NCBI RefSeq assembly: GCF_900451175.1
Contig: NZ_UGJJ01000001.1
Span: forward strand, 558,001 to 622,000
From: Kingella potus
GTDB taxonomy: Bacteria > Pseudomonadota > Gammaproteobacteria > Burkholderiales > Neisseriaceae
DNA length: 64,000 bases
Reading direction: 5' to 3'
Positions 19,206-27,705 of this stretch are shown piece after piece. The notes beneath the pieces are model-generated. The model was not told the DNA's origin, did not search any database, and saw nothing but the letters and a program-made list of their open reading frames with translations. Every line of letters starts with the position of its first letter. Position 1 is the stretch's first letter. The position numbers and the translations under genes are program-made.

Positions 19206-20117
19206 ATGCTCACATTCCAACAAATCATTTTCAAACTGCAAACCTACTGGGCCGACAAAGGCTGCACCATACTCCAACCCTTCGATATGGAAGTCGGCGC
19301 GGGCACGTCCCACCCCGCCACCTGCCTGCGCGCACTCGGCCCCGAGCCGTGGTTTGCCGCCTATGTGCAGCCCAGCCGCCGCCCCAAAGACGGCCGCTAC
19401 GGCAACAACCCCAACCGCCTGCAACACTATTACCAGTTTCAGGTAGCCCTCAAGCCCGCGCCCGCCGACATTCAGGAGCTCTATCTCGACAGCCTGCGCG
19501 AGTTGGGCATCGATCCCAAAGTCCACGACATCCGCTTTGTCGAAGACGACTGGGAAAACCCCACGCTGGGCGCATGGGGCTTGGGCTGGGAAGTGTGGCT
19601 CAACGGCATGGAAGTAACCCAGTTTACCTACTTCCAGCAGGTCGGCGGCATCGACTGCTCCCCCGTGCTCGGCGAAATCACCTACGGCATCGAACGGCTG
19701 GCCATGTATCTGCAAGGCGTGGAAAACGTTTACGATTTGGTCTGGTCGAAAAACCCCGACGGCCAAACCGTTACCTACGGCGACGTGTACCACCAAAACG
19801 AAGTCGAGCAGTCCGCCTACAACTTCGAACACAGCGACGCGCAATGGCTGCTGCGCCAGTTTGACGACTACGAAGCACAGGCCAAACGCCTGCTCGACAT
19901 GGAAGACGTGTCGCTGGCACTGCCCGCCTACGAGCTGGTGCTCAAAGCCGGCCACACCTTCAACCTGCTCGACGCGCGCGGCGCGATTTCCGTAACCGAA
20001 CGCGCCGCCTACATCGGCCGCATCCGCACCCTCAGCCGTGCCGCCGCGCACAAATTTGTCGAAAGCCGCGAAAAACTGGGCTTTCCACTGCTGAAAAAGC
20101 AGGCAGAAGCAGCCTGA
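19206..20117 (+). CDS. glyQ: glycyl-tRNA synthetase alpha subunit
   Basis: Catalytic subunit of the bacterial alpha2-beta2 glycyl-tRNA synthetase, 303 residues. The N-terminus [35 protein letters not shown] and the segments [13 protein letters not shown] and [14 protein letters not shown] are characteristic. The start at 19206 fits the family; 27 codons of upstream open frame are not conserved. Its partner glyS is at 23460, separated here by a small membrane ORF, a RhuM-Fic gene and msbA rather than adjacent. Confidence 0.97.
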   Translation: MLTFQQIIFKLQTYWADKGCTILQPFDMEVGAGTSHPATCLRALGPEPWFAAYVQPSRRPKDGRYGNNPNRLQHYYQFQVALKPAPADIQELYLDSLRELGIDPKVHDIRFVEDDWENPTLGAWGLGWEVWLNGMEVTQFTYFQQVGGIDCSPVLGEITYGIERLAMYLQGVENVYDLVWSKNPDGQTVTYGDVYHQNEVEQSAYNFEHSDAQWLLRQFDDYEAQAKRLLDMEDVSLALPAYELVLKAGHTFNLLDARGAISVTERAAYIGRIRTLSRAAAHKFVESREKLGFPLLKKQAEAA

Positions 20118-20160
20118 AAACCCTTTTCAGGTAGCCTGAAGCCGGAAAACAGAGGCGCAG

Positions 20161-20289
20161 ATGAAAAACGGCCGGTATCGGAAACTGAAATCGCCCTTGG
20201 GCGCACTGCTGATTGTATTGGCCGTATTTGTCCTGCTGCCGCTGCTGCTGTTTTGGCTGCTGATGCACCTGAACGGCGGGTTTTCCTGA
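20161..20289 (+). CDS. 42-residue single-pass membrane peptide
   Basis: Short reading frame 43 bp after glyQ: MKNGRYRKLKSP, then one strongly hydrophobic helix (GALLIVLAVFVLLPLLLFWLL, about residues 14-34) and the tail MHLNGGFS. A basic N-terminus before a single helix predicts N-in topology. No family is recognised. It sits between two Eikenella-type uptake sequences (20127-20138 and 20298-20309), which also frame the RhuM-Fic start, so it may have arrived with that segment. Confidence 0.5.
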   Translation: MKNGRYRKLKSPLGALLIVLAVFVLLPLLLFWLLMHLNGGFS

Positions 20290-20325
20290 ACGCTTTCAGG
20301 CTACCTGAAAAAAGAACCGCAAAAC

Positions 20326-21312
20326 ATGAACAGCCCCATCGAAATCTACCAGACTTCAGACGGCCAAACGCAGGTAGAAGTGCGTTTCGACCAAGAAACC
20401 GTGTGGCTGTCGCAGGCGCAGATGGCGCAGCTTTTTGACACCAGTCCAGACAACATCGGCCTGCACCTGAAAAACATCTATGCCGAAGGCGAATTGGACG
20501 AACAGGCAACTACCGAGGATTTCTCGGTAGTTCGCACCGAAGGCAGCCGCAGGGTAACGCGCCAAATCAGGCATTACAATTTAGATGCCGTGATTTCAGC
20601 AGGTTACCGGGTTAAATCCCGCCATGCCACGCAGTTTCGCATTTGGGCCACCGCCCGCCTGAAAGACTACCTGCTCAAAGGCTATGCCCTCAACCAAAAA
20701 CGTTTGCAGCACAACGCCGCCGAGTTGGAACAGGCCGTCGCCCTCATCCGCAAAACCGCCGCCTCGCCCGAGCTGACCGTCGCAAGCGGGCGCGGCCTGG
20801 TCGACATTATCGGCCGCTACACGCAAACCTTTCTCTGGTTGCAGCAATATGACGAAGGCCTGTTGGGCGAACCCAAAACCCAAGCCGGCGGCGAACTGCC
20901 CACCGTCGCCCAAGCCCGTGCCGCACTCGCCGAGTTCAAACATCAGCTTGCCGCACGCGGCGAAGCCGGCGAACTGTTCGCCCGCGAACGCGACAACGGC
21001 CTCGAAGCCCTGCTCGGCAATTTGGAGCAGACCGTATTCGGCGAACCCGCCTATCCCAGCATAGAAAGCAAAGCCGCGCACCTGTTGTACTTTATCGTGA
21101 AAAACCATCCGTTTGCCGACGGCAACAAACGCAGCGGCGCATTTCTGTTTGCCGATTTCCTGCACCGCAACCGCCGTCTGCTTAATGCACGCGGCGAAGC
21201 CGTCATCAACGACACCGGCCTCGCCGCACTCACGCTGCTGGTGGCCGAGTCCGACCCCAAGCAGAAAGACACATTAATCCGCCTGATCATGCATATGTTG
21301 CAGGCCGTCTGA
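20326..21312 (+). CDS. RhuM-family protein with C-terminal Fic/Doc domain
   Basis: A 328-residue two-domain protein. Residues 1 to about 125 are a RhuM (virulence protein) domain with VWLSQAQMAQLFDTSPDNIG and DAVISAGYRVKSRHATQFRIWA. The C-terminal half is a Fic/Doc domain with the active-site motif HPFADGNKRSGAF (261-273). Fic enzymes usually AMPylate, and Doc phosphorylates EF-Tu. The second Arg of the canonical Fic motif (GNxRxxR) is absent, as in Doc-type enzymes, so the reaction is uncertain. I see no separate antitoxin and no inhibitory (S/T)xxxE(G/N) helix. The last codons and stop (CAG GCC GTC TGA) come from a DUS. It interrupts the glyQ-glyS neighbourhood. Confidence 0.85.
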   Translation: MNSPIEIYQTSDGQTQVEVRFDQETVWLSQAQMAQLFDTSPDNIGLHLKNIYAEGELDEQATTEDFSVVRTEGSRRVTRQIRHYNLDAVISAGYRVKSRHATQFRIWATARLKDYLLKGYALNQKRLQHNAAELEQAVALIRKTAASPELTVASGRGLVDIIGRYTQTFLWLQQYDEGLLGEPKTQAGGELPTVAQARAALAEFKHQLAARGEAGELFARERDNGLEALLGNLEQTVFGEPAYPSIESKAAHLLYFIVKNHPFADGNKRSGAFLFADFLHRNRRLLNARGEAVINDTGLAALTLLVAESDPKQKDTLIRLIMHMLQAV

Positions 21313-21328
21313 ACGCCTTTCCCGCACA

Positions 21329-21368
21329 TTTTCAGACGGCCTCCAAGCCGCATCAGGCCGTCTGAAAA
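21329..21368 (+). terminator. inverted DUS pair after the RhuM-Fic gene
   Basis: TTTTCAGACGGCCT (21329-21342) and AGGCCGTCTGAAAA (21355-21368), between the RhuM-Fic gene and msbA. Confidence 0.5.
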
Positions 21369-21433
21369 AGCGGCTCCGACAAAACCCCAACCCCGCTTCC
21401 CGCCAACCAAACCCGCCGGACTACCGAACCCAA

Positions 21434-23287
21434 ATGAGCGAAAAAGAAAAATCTTTCAGCATTTTCAACAAACAGGACACACAGAATTTCAGGCGGCTGC
21501 TGGGCTACATCCTGCCCTACAAAATCCGCATTTTCTGGGCGTTTCTCGCCATTGCCACCGTGGCCGCGACGGAAAGCTATCTGGCCGCCTTTATCGCGCC
21601 GCTGGTCAACCAGGGCTTTGCCGCACCGCAGGCCGCGCCGCAATTGGGCGAAGCCGGAAACTGGTATGCGGCTCTGTCCGGCCTGAAAGAGAAGATGAAC
21701 CATCTGATTTGGGGCACGGAGCACAAGCTGTGGGCGGTGCCGCTATTTCTCGTTTTCCTGATGACCCTGCGCGGGCTGGGACGCTTTGTCAGCGACTACC
21801 TGATTTCCTGGGTAGGCGTGGAAGCCATGCGCGGTCTGCGCCGCGATATGTTCGCCAAAATGCTGCGGCTCTCGTCGAAGGTGCAGCAGGACGAGTCTTC
21901 TGGCAACTTCTCCGGCCGTTTTCTCGTACAGGCGGGCATCGCCATTTCCAACGCATCGAGCGTGTTTATCACCGTCTGCCGCGACAGCATGATTGTGGCC
22001 GGGCTGGTGGCCGTTTTGCTGTATCTCAACTGGCAGCTCAGCCTGGTGGTGGTCATGATGTTTCCGCCGCTGCTGTGGCTCTCCTCCTACTACCGCAAAC
22101 GCCTGAAAGAGCCGCAGATCGGTGCGCAAACCACGCTTTCCGAGCTGACCACCGTCATCAACGAGCTGCATCAGGGACACCGCATCGTCAAAATGTTTGG
22201 CGGCAGCCAAAGTGCCGTCGGCCGCTTCGCCGCCGTCAACGACAAAATCGCCCGCATCAACAAAAAAATCGCCCAAGCCGCCTCGGCGCGTTCGCCCATA
22301 AGCGAGCTGATCGCCTCCATCGCCCTGGCCATCGTCATTTTCATCGCCCTGTGGCAGAGCCGCAGCGGCACCACCACCATCGGCGAATTTATGGCCTTCA
22401 TCATCGCCATGCTGCAGATGGTTGCCCCCATCAAAAACCTGGCCAACGTCGGCATTCCCATGCAGGCCATGTTTATCGCCGCCGACAACGTCTGCGCCTT
22501 CCTCGACACACCCGACGAAACCGACAACGGCACACAGACCATCGGCCGCGCCGAAGGCCGTCTGAAATTTTCCCATATCAATGTGCGCTACGCAGGACAG
22601 GAGCGCAAAGCCCTGGACGATTTCTGCCTCGACATCGCCCCCGGCGAAAAAACCGCCCTCGTCGGCAGCTCCGGCAGCGGCAAAACCACCGCCGTCAACC
22701 TGCTCCCGCGCTTCGTCGAAGCCGAATCCGGCACCGTCTCGCTCGACGGCATCAATATCGAAGACCTGACACTCGAAAGCCTGCGCCGCCAGTTTTCCCT
22801 TGTTTCGCAAGACGTTTTTCTGTTTGACGACACCTTGTATAATAATGTGCTCTACGGCCGCCCCGACGCATCTGAAGCCGATGTGGAAGCCGCCCTCAAA
22901 GCCGCCAACCTGTGGGAATTCGTGCAGCAGCAGCCGCAGGGGGCGCATATGGCGGTCGGCGCAAACGGCAACCAGCTCTCCGGCGGCCAACGCCAGCGCG
23001 TCTCCATCGCCCGCGCCATCCTGAAAGATGCGCCCGTGCTGCTGCTCGACGAAGCCACCAGCGCACTCGACAACGAATCCGAACGCCTCGTCCAGCAGGC
23101 TCTGGAACGCCTGATGCACGGACGCACCAGCATCATCGTCGCCCACCGCCTGACCACCGTCGAACAGGCCGACCGCATCATCGTGATGGATGCCGGCCGC
23201 ATCATCGAACAGGGCAGCCATAACGAACTCTTGGCGAAACAAGGCTACTACGCCGCGTTGAGCCGCAAGATGCCCGTCGGAAACTGA
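21434..23287 (+). CDS. msbA: lipid A / phospholipid ABC exporter MsbA
   Basis: A 617-residue half-transporter: six-helix membrane domain (residues about 20-330), then an ATPase domain with Walker A GSSGSGKTT (about 412-420), signature LSGGQRQRVS (about 515), Walker B VLLLDEATSALD and H-loop VAHRLTT. MsbA flips core lipooligosaccharide across the inner membrane. The N-terminus is shorter on conserved residues than E. coli MsbA, but RRLLGYILPYKIRIFWAF fits. A DUS at about 22557 lies inside the coding sequence (residues GRLKF). Confidence 0.9.
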   Translation: MSEKEKSFSIFNKQDTQNFRRLLGYILPYKIRIFWAFLAIATVAATESYLAAFIAPLVNQGFAAPQAAPQLGEAGNWYAALSGLKEKMNHLIWGTEHKLWAVPLFLVFLMTLRGLGRFVSDYLISWVGVEAMRGLRRDMFAKMLRLSSKVQQDESSGNFSGRFLVQAGIAISNASSVFITVCRDSMIVAGLVAVLLYLNWQLSLVVVMMFPPLLWLSSYYRKRLKEPQIGAQTTLSELTTVINELHQGHRIVKMFGGSQSAVGRFAAVNDKIARINKKIAQAASARSPISELIASIALAIVIFIALWQSRSGTTTIGEFMAFIIAMLQMVAPIKNLANVGIPMQAMFIAADNVCAFLDTPDETDNGTQTIGRAEGRLKFSHINVRYAGQERKALDDFCLDIAPGEKTALVGSSGSGKTTAVNLLPRFVEAESGTVSLDGINIEDLTLESLRRQFSLVSQDVFLFDDTLYNNVLYGRPDASEADVEAALKAANLWEFVQQQPQGAHMAVGANGNQLSGGQRQRVSIARAILKDAPVLLLDEATSALDNESERLVQQALERLMHGRTSIIVAHRLTTVEQADRIIVMDAGRIIEQGSHNELLAKQGYYAALSRKMPVGN

Positions 23288-23288
23288 G

Positions 23289-23399
23289 TTTTCAGACGGC
23301 CTGACACTCCAAAGGCCGTCTGAAAAGCAAAAAAGCAAAAAAAGCAAAGCCTGAAACCCCGTTTTCAGACGGCCCCAACATCAAAAGGCCGTCTGAAAA
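23289..23399 (+). terminator. two inverted DUS pairs after msbA
   Basis: Pairs at 23289-23326 and 23362-23399 between msbA and glyS; either could terminate msbA. Confidence 0.55.
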
Positions 23400-23459
23400 A
23401 CCAAATCCGAAACCAAATACCCGCCGCGTGCGGACAGCAACAAAGAAAGCCCGACCCAA

Positions 23460-25520
23460 ATGACCCAAACCCTGTTAATCGAACTCCTCACCGAAGAACT
23501 CCCGCCCAAAGCCCTCAACCATCTGGGCAACGCCTTTGCCGCCGCCGTGGCCGAAGGCTTGGAAAAAGCGCAACTGGTTCAAGGCCAAGTGCAATACACC
23601 GCCTATGCCTCGCCGCGCCGTCTGGCCGTGCAGGTGCAAAATGTCAAAGCCGTGCAGGACGACCAACACGTTGTCAAAAAAGGCCCGGCCGTGGCCAACG
23701 CGATGAAAGACGGCGCACCCACCAAGGCGCTCGAAGGCTTTGCCCGCTCCTGCGGTGCCGACATCGGCAGCCTGAAAATCATCCACGACGGCAAGCAGGA
23801 TGTGTACGCGCACGAGTTCACCCAAGCGGGCAAGCCTTTGTCCGAATTGCTTGAAGACATCATCAATCAGGCGGTGAAAAAACTGCCGATTCCCAAAGTG
23901 ATGCGCTGGGGCAGCAGCACGCACACCTTCGTGCGCCCCGTCCACGGCCTCGTGGTGCTGCACGGCGCAGATGTCGTGCCCGCCTCTGTGTTGGGCTTGG
24001 ACAGCGGCCGCCAGACGCGCGGCCACCGCTTTCTTTCAGACGGCCTCATCACGATTGGAAACGCCGATTCCTACGCCGCCCAAATGCGCGATCAAGGCAG
24101 AGTCATCGCCTCGTTTGCCGAACGCAAAGCCGCAATTCAGGCAGCTTTAAACGAACAGGCAGGCCGTCTGAACGCCACCGTTGCCGCCGACGAAGCCCTG
24201 CTCGACGAAGTGGCCGCGCTGGTGGAATGGCCGGCGGTTCTGGAAGCGGGTTTTGAAGAACATTTCCTCGCCGTGCCGCAGGAGTGCCTGATTCTCACCA
24301 TGCAGCAAAACCAAAAATACTTCCCGCTGCTGGATAGCAACGGCAAACTGATGAACCGCTTCCTGCTGGTTTCCAACCTGCAAACCGACGACCCGCACCA
24401 CATCATCGAAGGCAACGAACGCGTATTGCGCGCGCGTTTGAGCGATGCCGGATTTTTCTACACGCAAGACAAAAAAGCCCCGCTGGAAAGCCGTCTGCCC
24501 AAACTGGCCGACGTGGTGTACCACAACAAAATCGGCTCGCAGGCCGAGCGCGTCGAACGCCTGCAAAGCATTGCCGCCCACATCGCCGCCGCCTTGGGCG
24601 CAGACCGCGCCGAAGCCGAACGCGCCGCCCGCCTCGCCAAAGCCGACCTGCTCACCGAAATGGTGGGCGAATTTCCCGAGCTGCAAGGCACGATGGGGCG
24701 TTATTACGCGCTGGGCGACGGCGAAAAAGAGACCATTGCCGACGCAATCGCCCAACACTACCGCCCGCGCTTTGCCGGCGACAAGCTGCCTGAAAACCCC
24801 GTCGCCACCGCCGTCGCCCTGGCCGACAAACTCGAAACCCTCGCCGGCATTTGGGGCATCGGCCTGATTCCCACCGGCGACAAAGACCCCTACGCCCTGC
24901 GCCGCGCCGCCCTCGGCGTATTGCGGATGCTGATGGAACACGGCCTCGACCTCAACGACCTGCTGCAAACCGCCTGCAACAGCTTCCCGCAAGGCAAACT
25001 CGCCGCCAACACCGCCGCCGAAGTGGCCGACTTTATGCAGGCGCGGCTGGCCGTATTGCTGCAAAACGACTACCCGCAAGACACCGTGGCCGCCGTATTG
25101 GCGAAAAAGCCCGCCCGCCTCGACGACTTGGCCGCCAAACTGCAAGCCGTGGCCGCGTTTAAGCAGCTTCCCGAAGCCGCCGCCCTCGCCGCCGCCAACA
25201 AGCGCGTGCAAAACCTGCTCAAAAAAGCCGATGCCGAACTGGGCGCGGTAAACGAAAACCTGTTGCAGCAAGACGAAGAACGCGCCCTCTACGCCGCCGC
25301 CCAAGCCTTGCAGCCCAAAATCGCCGCCGCGCTGGCGCAGCAGGATTTTCAGACGGCCTTAACCGAGCTGGCCGCCGTCAAACCGCAAGTCGATGCCTTC
25401 TTCGACAAAGTGATGGTGATGGCCGACGATGCCGCCGTGAAGCAAAACCGCCTCAACCTGCTCAACCAACTGGCACAGCAGATGAACGCCGTGGCCGACA
25501 TCGCGCTGTTGGGCGAGTAA
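23460..25520 (+). CDS. glyS: glycyl-tRNA synthetase beta subunit
   Basis: The 686-residue beta subunit for tRNA recognition and complex assembly. Family features include TLLIELLTEELPPKAL at the N-terminus, VMRWGSSTHTFVRPVH, VPQECLILTMQQNQKYFP and the HD-like LADVVYHNKIGSQAERVERL. The C-terminal anticodon-binding region ends FFDKVMVMADDAAVKQNRLNLL. Two DUS lie within the coding sequence, read as FLSDGLIT and DFQTALTE. An inverted DUS pair follows 5 bp after the stop. Confidence 0.97.
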   Translation: MTQTLLIELLTEELPPKALNHLGNAFAAAVAEGLEKAQLVQGQVQYTAYASPRRLAVQVQNVKAVQDDQHVVKKGPAVANAMKDGAPTKALEGFARSCGADIGSLKIIHDGKQDVYAHEFTQAGKPLSELLEDIINQAVKKLPIPKVMRWGSSTHTFVRPVHGLVVLHGADVVPASVLGLDSGRQTRGHRFLSDGLITIGNADSYAAQMRDQGRVIASFAERKAAIQAALNEQAGRLNATVAADEALLDEVAALVEWPAVLEAGFEEHFLAVPQECLILTMQQNQKYFPLLDSNGKLMNRFLLVSNLQTDDPHHIIEGNERVLRARLSDAGFFYTQDKKAPLESRLPKLADVVYHNKIGSQAERVERLQSIAAHIAAALGADRAEAERAARLAKADLLTEMVGEFPELQGTMGRYYALGDGEKETIADAIAQHYRPRFAGDKLPENPVATAVALADKLETLAGIWGIGLIPTGDKDPYALRRAALGVLRMLMEHGLDLNDLLQTACNSFPQGKLAANTAAEVADFMQARLAVLLQNDYPQDTVAAVLAKKPARLDDLAAKLQAVAAFKQLPEAAALAAANKRVQNLLKKADAELGAVNENLLQQDEERALYAAAQALQPKIAAALAQQDFQTALTELAAVKPQVDAFFDKVMVMADDAAVKQNRLNLLNQLAQQMNAVADIALLGE

Positions 25521-25524
25521 ACAC

Positions 25525-25565
25525 AGGCCGTCTGAAAAAAATAAAAAACGTTTTTCAGACGGCCT
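25525..25565 (+). terminator. inverted DUS pair after glyS
   Basis: AGGCCGTCTGAAAA and TTTTCAGACGGCCT starting 5 bp after the glyS stop. Confidence 0.6.
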
Positions 25566-25671
25566 GCTTCCAAGCTGCCTGATAAGCAGCAAAACGTTTT
25601 TCAGGTAGCCTTTGCAGTTTGCGCCGCAAGCCGGATACGCCTATCCGACCCGCACGCCAGGAATACAAAAA

Positions 25672-25957
25672 ATGATGTGTTTTGTGTTTTGTGTTTTGGA
25701 ACAAGGCTGTATTCAACCAAACCAAACGTAAGCTGCATAGCGGGCATCTGCTTTATACCCAACTGTATTTACCAAGCGGCATCTGGACTATTGCCTTGGA
25801 ATTTAGTATCCCGCCAAGCGAACAAGGTTATGAAAGCATGGCGGATAAAGTTTATTTCCCAATCGACGGCGCACCGCACGGATTACTGGCCGACGGTTTT
25901 GAATTTGATTTTTTCGACGGAAAAACCAAAATCGGCAAATGTGTGATTACCCGATAA
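25672..25957 (+). pseudogene. small gene off-frame at a heptanucleotide repeat
   Basis: A protein-like frame of about 90 residues runs to the stop at 25955 (NQTKRKLHSGHLLYTQLYLP, later KVYFPIDGAPHGLLADGFEF). Its only in-frame start is a TTG at 25682. Two ATGs at 25672 and 25675, preceded by AGGA, are one base out of frame and stop after 19 codons. Between them lies (GTGTTTT)3 at 25677-25697. Losing one seven-base unit would join the ATG to the long frame. The C-terminal half vaguely recalls the beta-barrel end of EF-Tu-like proteins, but I cannot assign it. It is either a phase-off gene or a remnant. Confidence 0.45.
25677..25697 (+). repeat. heptanucleotide repeat (GTGTTTT)3
   Basis: Three perfect tandem copies at 25677-25683, 25684-25690 and 25691-25697, immediately after the candidate ATG codons; slippage by one unit changes the reading frame. 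Confidence 0.9.
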
Positions 25958-26215
25958 AACAAACTATCTATACAAATCACAAACCATGCCGAACATATCA
26001 AGGAAAGGCCGTCTGAAAAGCCGCGCTCCCCGCTGCCAAAGTAGGGTGTGCCGCCCCAAGGCGACGCACGCGGCCGATGCCAAACCCAAGCCCGCGCCCT
26101 GTGCCGCCCCTTTAATAAACAGCATCCATCCACCCGACGGCAACAGGCCGTCTGAAAACCGCCAAAGGCTACCTGAAAAGCAAAACACACCGCCCGCAAT
26201 CCAAACAAGCCGCCC

Positions 26216-27271
26216 ATGACCGCCAAAACCCTGTTCAAAGCCCTCAAAAAACGCCTGCAAACCCTGCGCATCCGCGCGGGCAAAGCCCTGTACGACCGCG
26301 CCCCGCGCCCGTCTGCCGCCCCGCTGTCGCCCGAACACATCCGCGCCGTCCTCTTTCTGCGCCAAGACGGCAAAATCGGCGACTACATCGTCAGCTCCTT
26401 CGTGTTCCGCGAAATCAAAAAAGCCGCGCCGCACATCAAAATCGGCGTGGTCTGCACCGAAGCCAACCGCAGCCTGTTCGACCGCAACCCGCATATCGAC
26501 ACCGTCCACACCGTCCGCGCCAAAAGCAGCCGCTCCTATTGCGCCGTCGGCCGCAGCATTGCCGGACAATACGACGTCCTCATCGACCCCACCGCCTTCC
26601 TGCGCACCCGCGACCTGCGCCTTATCCGCAGCATCGCCGCCCCCTACAACATCGGTTTCGCCAAAGAACACTACCGCATCTTCAACCGCAACATCCCCGA
26701 CCAAAACCAGCATTTCAGCGAAATCTACCGCCAAGCCTTAGAAATCTGCGGCTTTACCGCCATCGACACCGCCTACGACATTCCCGCCGACCCCGCCGCC
26801 GCAGACGCCGTTGCCGCCTTTCTGCAACAGCGGCAAATCGGCAGCTACACCGCCGTCAACTTCTTCGGCGCGGCCAACGCCCGCCGCTTCACTCCCGAAA
26901 ACATCGCCCGCTGGCTCGCCCATTTCGCCGAAAAACTGCCGCAGCAGCAATTCGTCCTGCTCGGCTATCCTGCCGCAACCCCCCTGCTGCAACAGCTCGC
27001 CCAAGCCGCGCCCAACTGCCACGTTTACGAAAAAACACAAACCATACAAGATAATATCGAACTCATCCGCCGCGCCGATCGCGTCATCTCCCCCGACACC
27101 GCCACCGTCCACATCGCCGCCGGCCTCGGCAAACCCCTAATCGGCCTCTACCGCGACGAAGGGCTGAACTACTGGCTGCCCTACACCCGAAGCCCCGCCG
27201 CCATCCTCTACTACCGCGACAACATCAACGAAATCACCCCCGACAACCTGCCCTCGGACTGGTTTGAATAA
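26216..27271 (+). CDS. glycosyltransferase family 9 (heptosyltransferase-like)
   Basis: A 351-residue GT9 enzyme that probably adds a heptose or related sugar to the lipooligosaccharide core or another surface glycan. Motifs include AVLFLRQDGKIGDYIVSSFVF at the donor-fold start, FVLLGYPAATPLLQQLAQ and the C-terminal DRVISPDTATVHIAAGLGKP, typical of ADP-heptose transferases. It is the first gene of the glycan operon; the next gene starts in its stop codon (TAATG). An Eikenella-type uptake sequence lies 39 bp upstream. Confidence 0.82.
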   Translation: MTAKTLFKALKKRLQTLRIRAGKALYDRAPRPSAAPLSPEHIRAVLFLRQDGKIGDYIVSSFVFREIKKAAPHIKIGVVCTEANRSLFDRNPHIDTVHTVRAKSSRSYCAVGRSIAGQYDVLIDPTAFLRTRDLRLIRSIAAPYNIGFAKEHYRIFNRNIPDQNQHFSEIYRQALEICGFTAIDTAYDIPADPAAADAVAAFLQQRQIGSYTAVNFFGAANARRFTPENIARWLAHFAEKLPQQQFVLLGYPAATPLLQQLAQAAPNCHVYEKTQTIQDNIELIRRADRVISPDTATVHIAAGLGKPLIGLYRDEGLNYWLPYTRSPAAILYYRDNINEITPDNLPSDWFE

Positions 27272-27687
27272 TGCTCTACGACCACATTACGCTGCACACC
27301 GCCGTATCCCCCGCCCAAGCCGCCCGTCATATCGGGTATTATTACGCATGGGCGGTGTCGCAAGGCCTGCACAGCGAAGCGGCGGCCGCCTTGCCGCAGT
27401 TTGACGATTTGCAGCAGCGGCGGATTTCAGGCGGCCTGTTTGTGCGGCAGCAGCTCAGCGGCGGCATAGACAGCAACTGTTTCAATGACTTGGGCAACCG
27501 CTTCACCCGATATTATTACGCCGACGAAGACGAAGGCTACGGCCACTTCCTCGCCGACTACTTCCTCGCCCTCGGCCTGGAAAACGAAGACGCGTTCTAC
27601 CAAGTACCCGACACGGCGGAACACCAGGCAAAGCTGGACAAGGTTTTTCAGGTAGCCTTTGAACGCTGGAAAAGCAGTCTGCAATAA
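27271..27687 (+). CDS. conserved hypothetical protein in the glycan operon
   Basis: A 138-residue acidic, aromatic-rich soluble protein with no signal peptide. Segments include AARHIGYYYAWAVSQGLHSE, YADEDEGYGHFLADYF and VAFERWKSSLQ. It resembles small DUF-type proteins (possibly DUF7832), often of unknown role; no catalytic motif is evident. It overlaps the GT9 stop by one base and precedes a second transferase by 18 bp, so it is in the operon. An Eikenella-type DUS lies inside its coding sequence (read as FQVAF). Confidence 0.6.
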   Translation: MLYDHITLHTAVSPAQAARHIGYYYAWAVSQGLHSEAAAALPQFDDLQQRRISGGLFVRQQLSGGIDSNCFNDLGNRFTRYYYADEDEGYGHFLADYFLALGLENEDAFYQVPDTAEHQAKLDKVFQVAFERWKSSLQ

Positions 27688-27705
27688 CACGGCACGGAAG
27701 CAATC

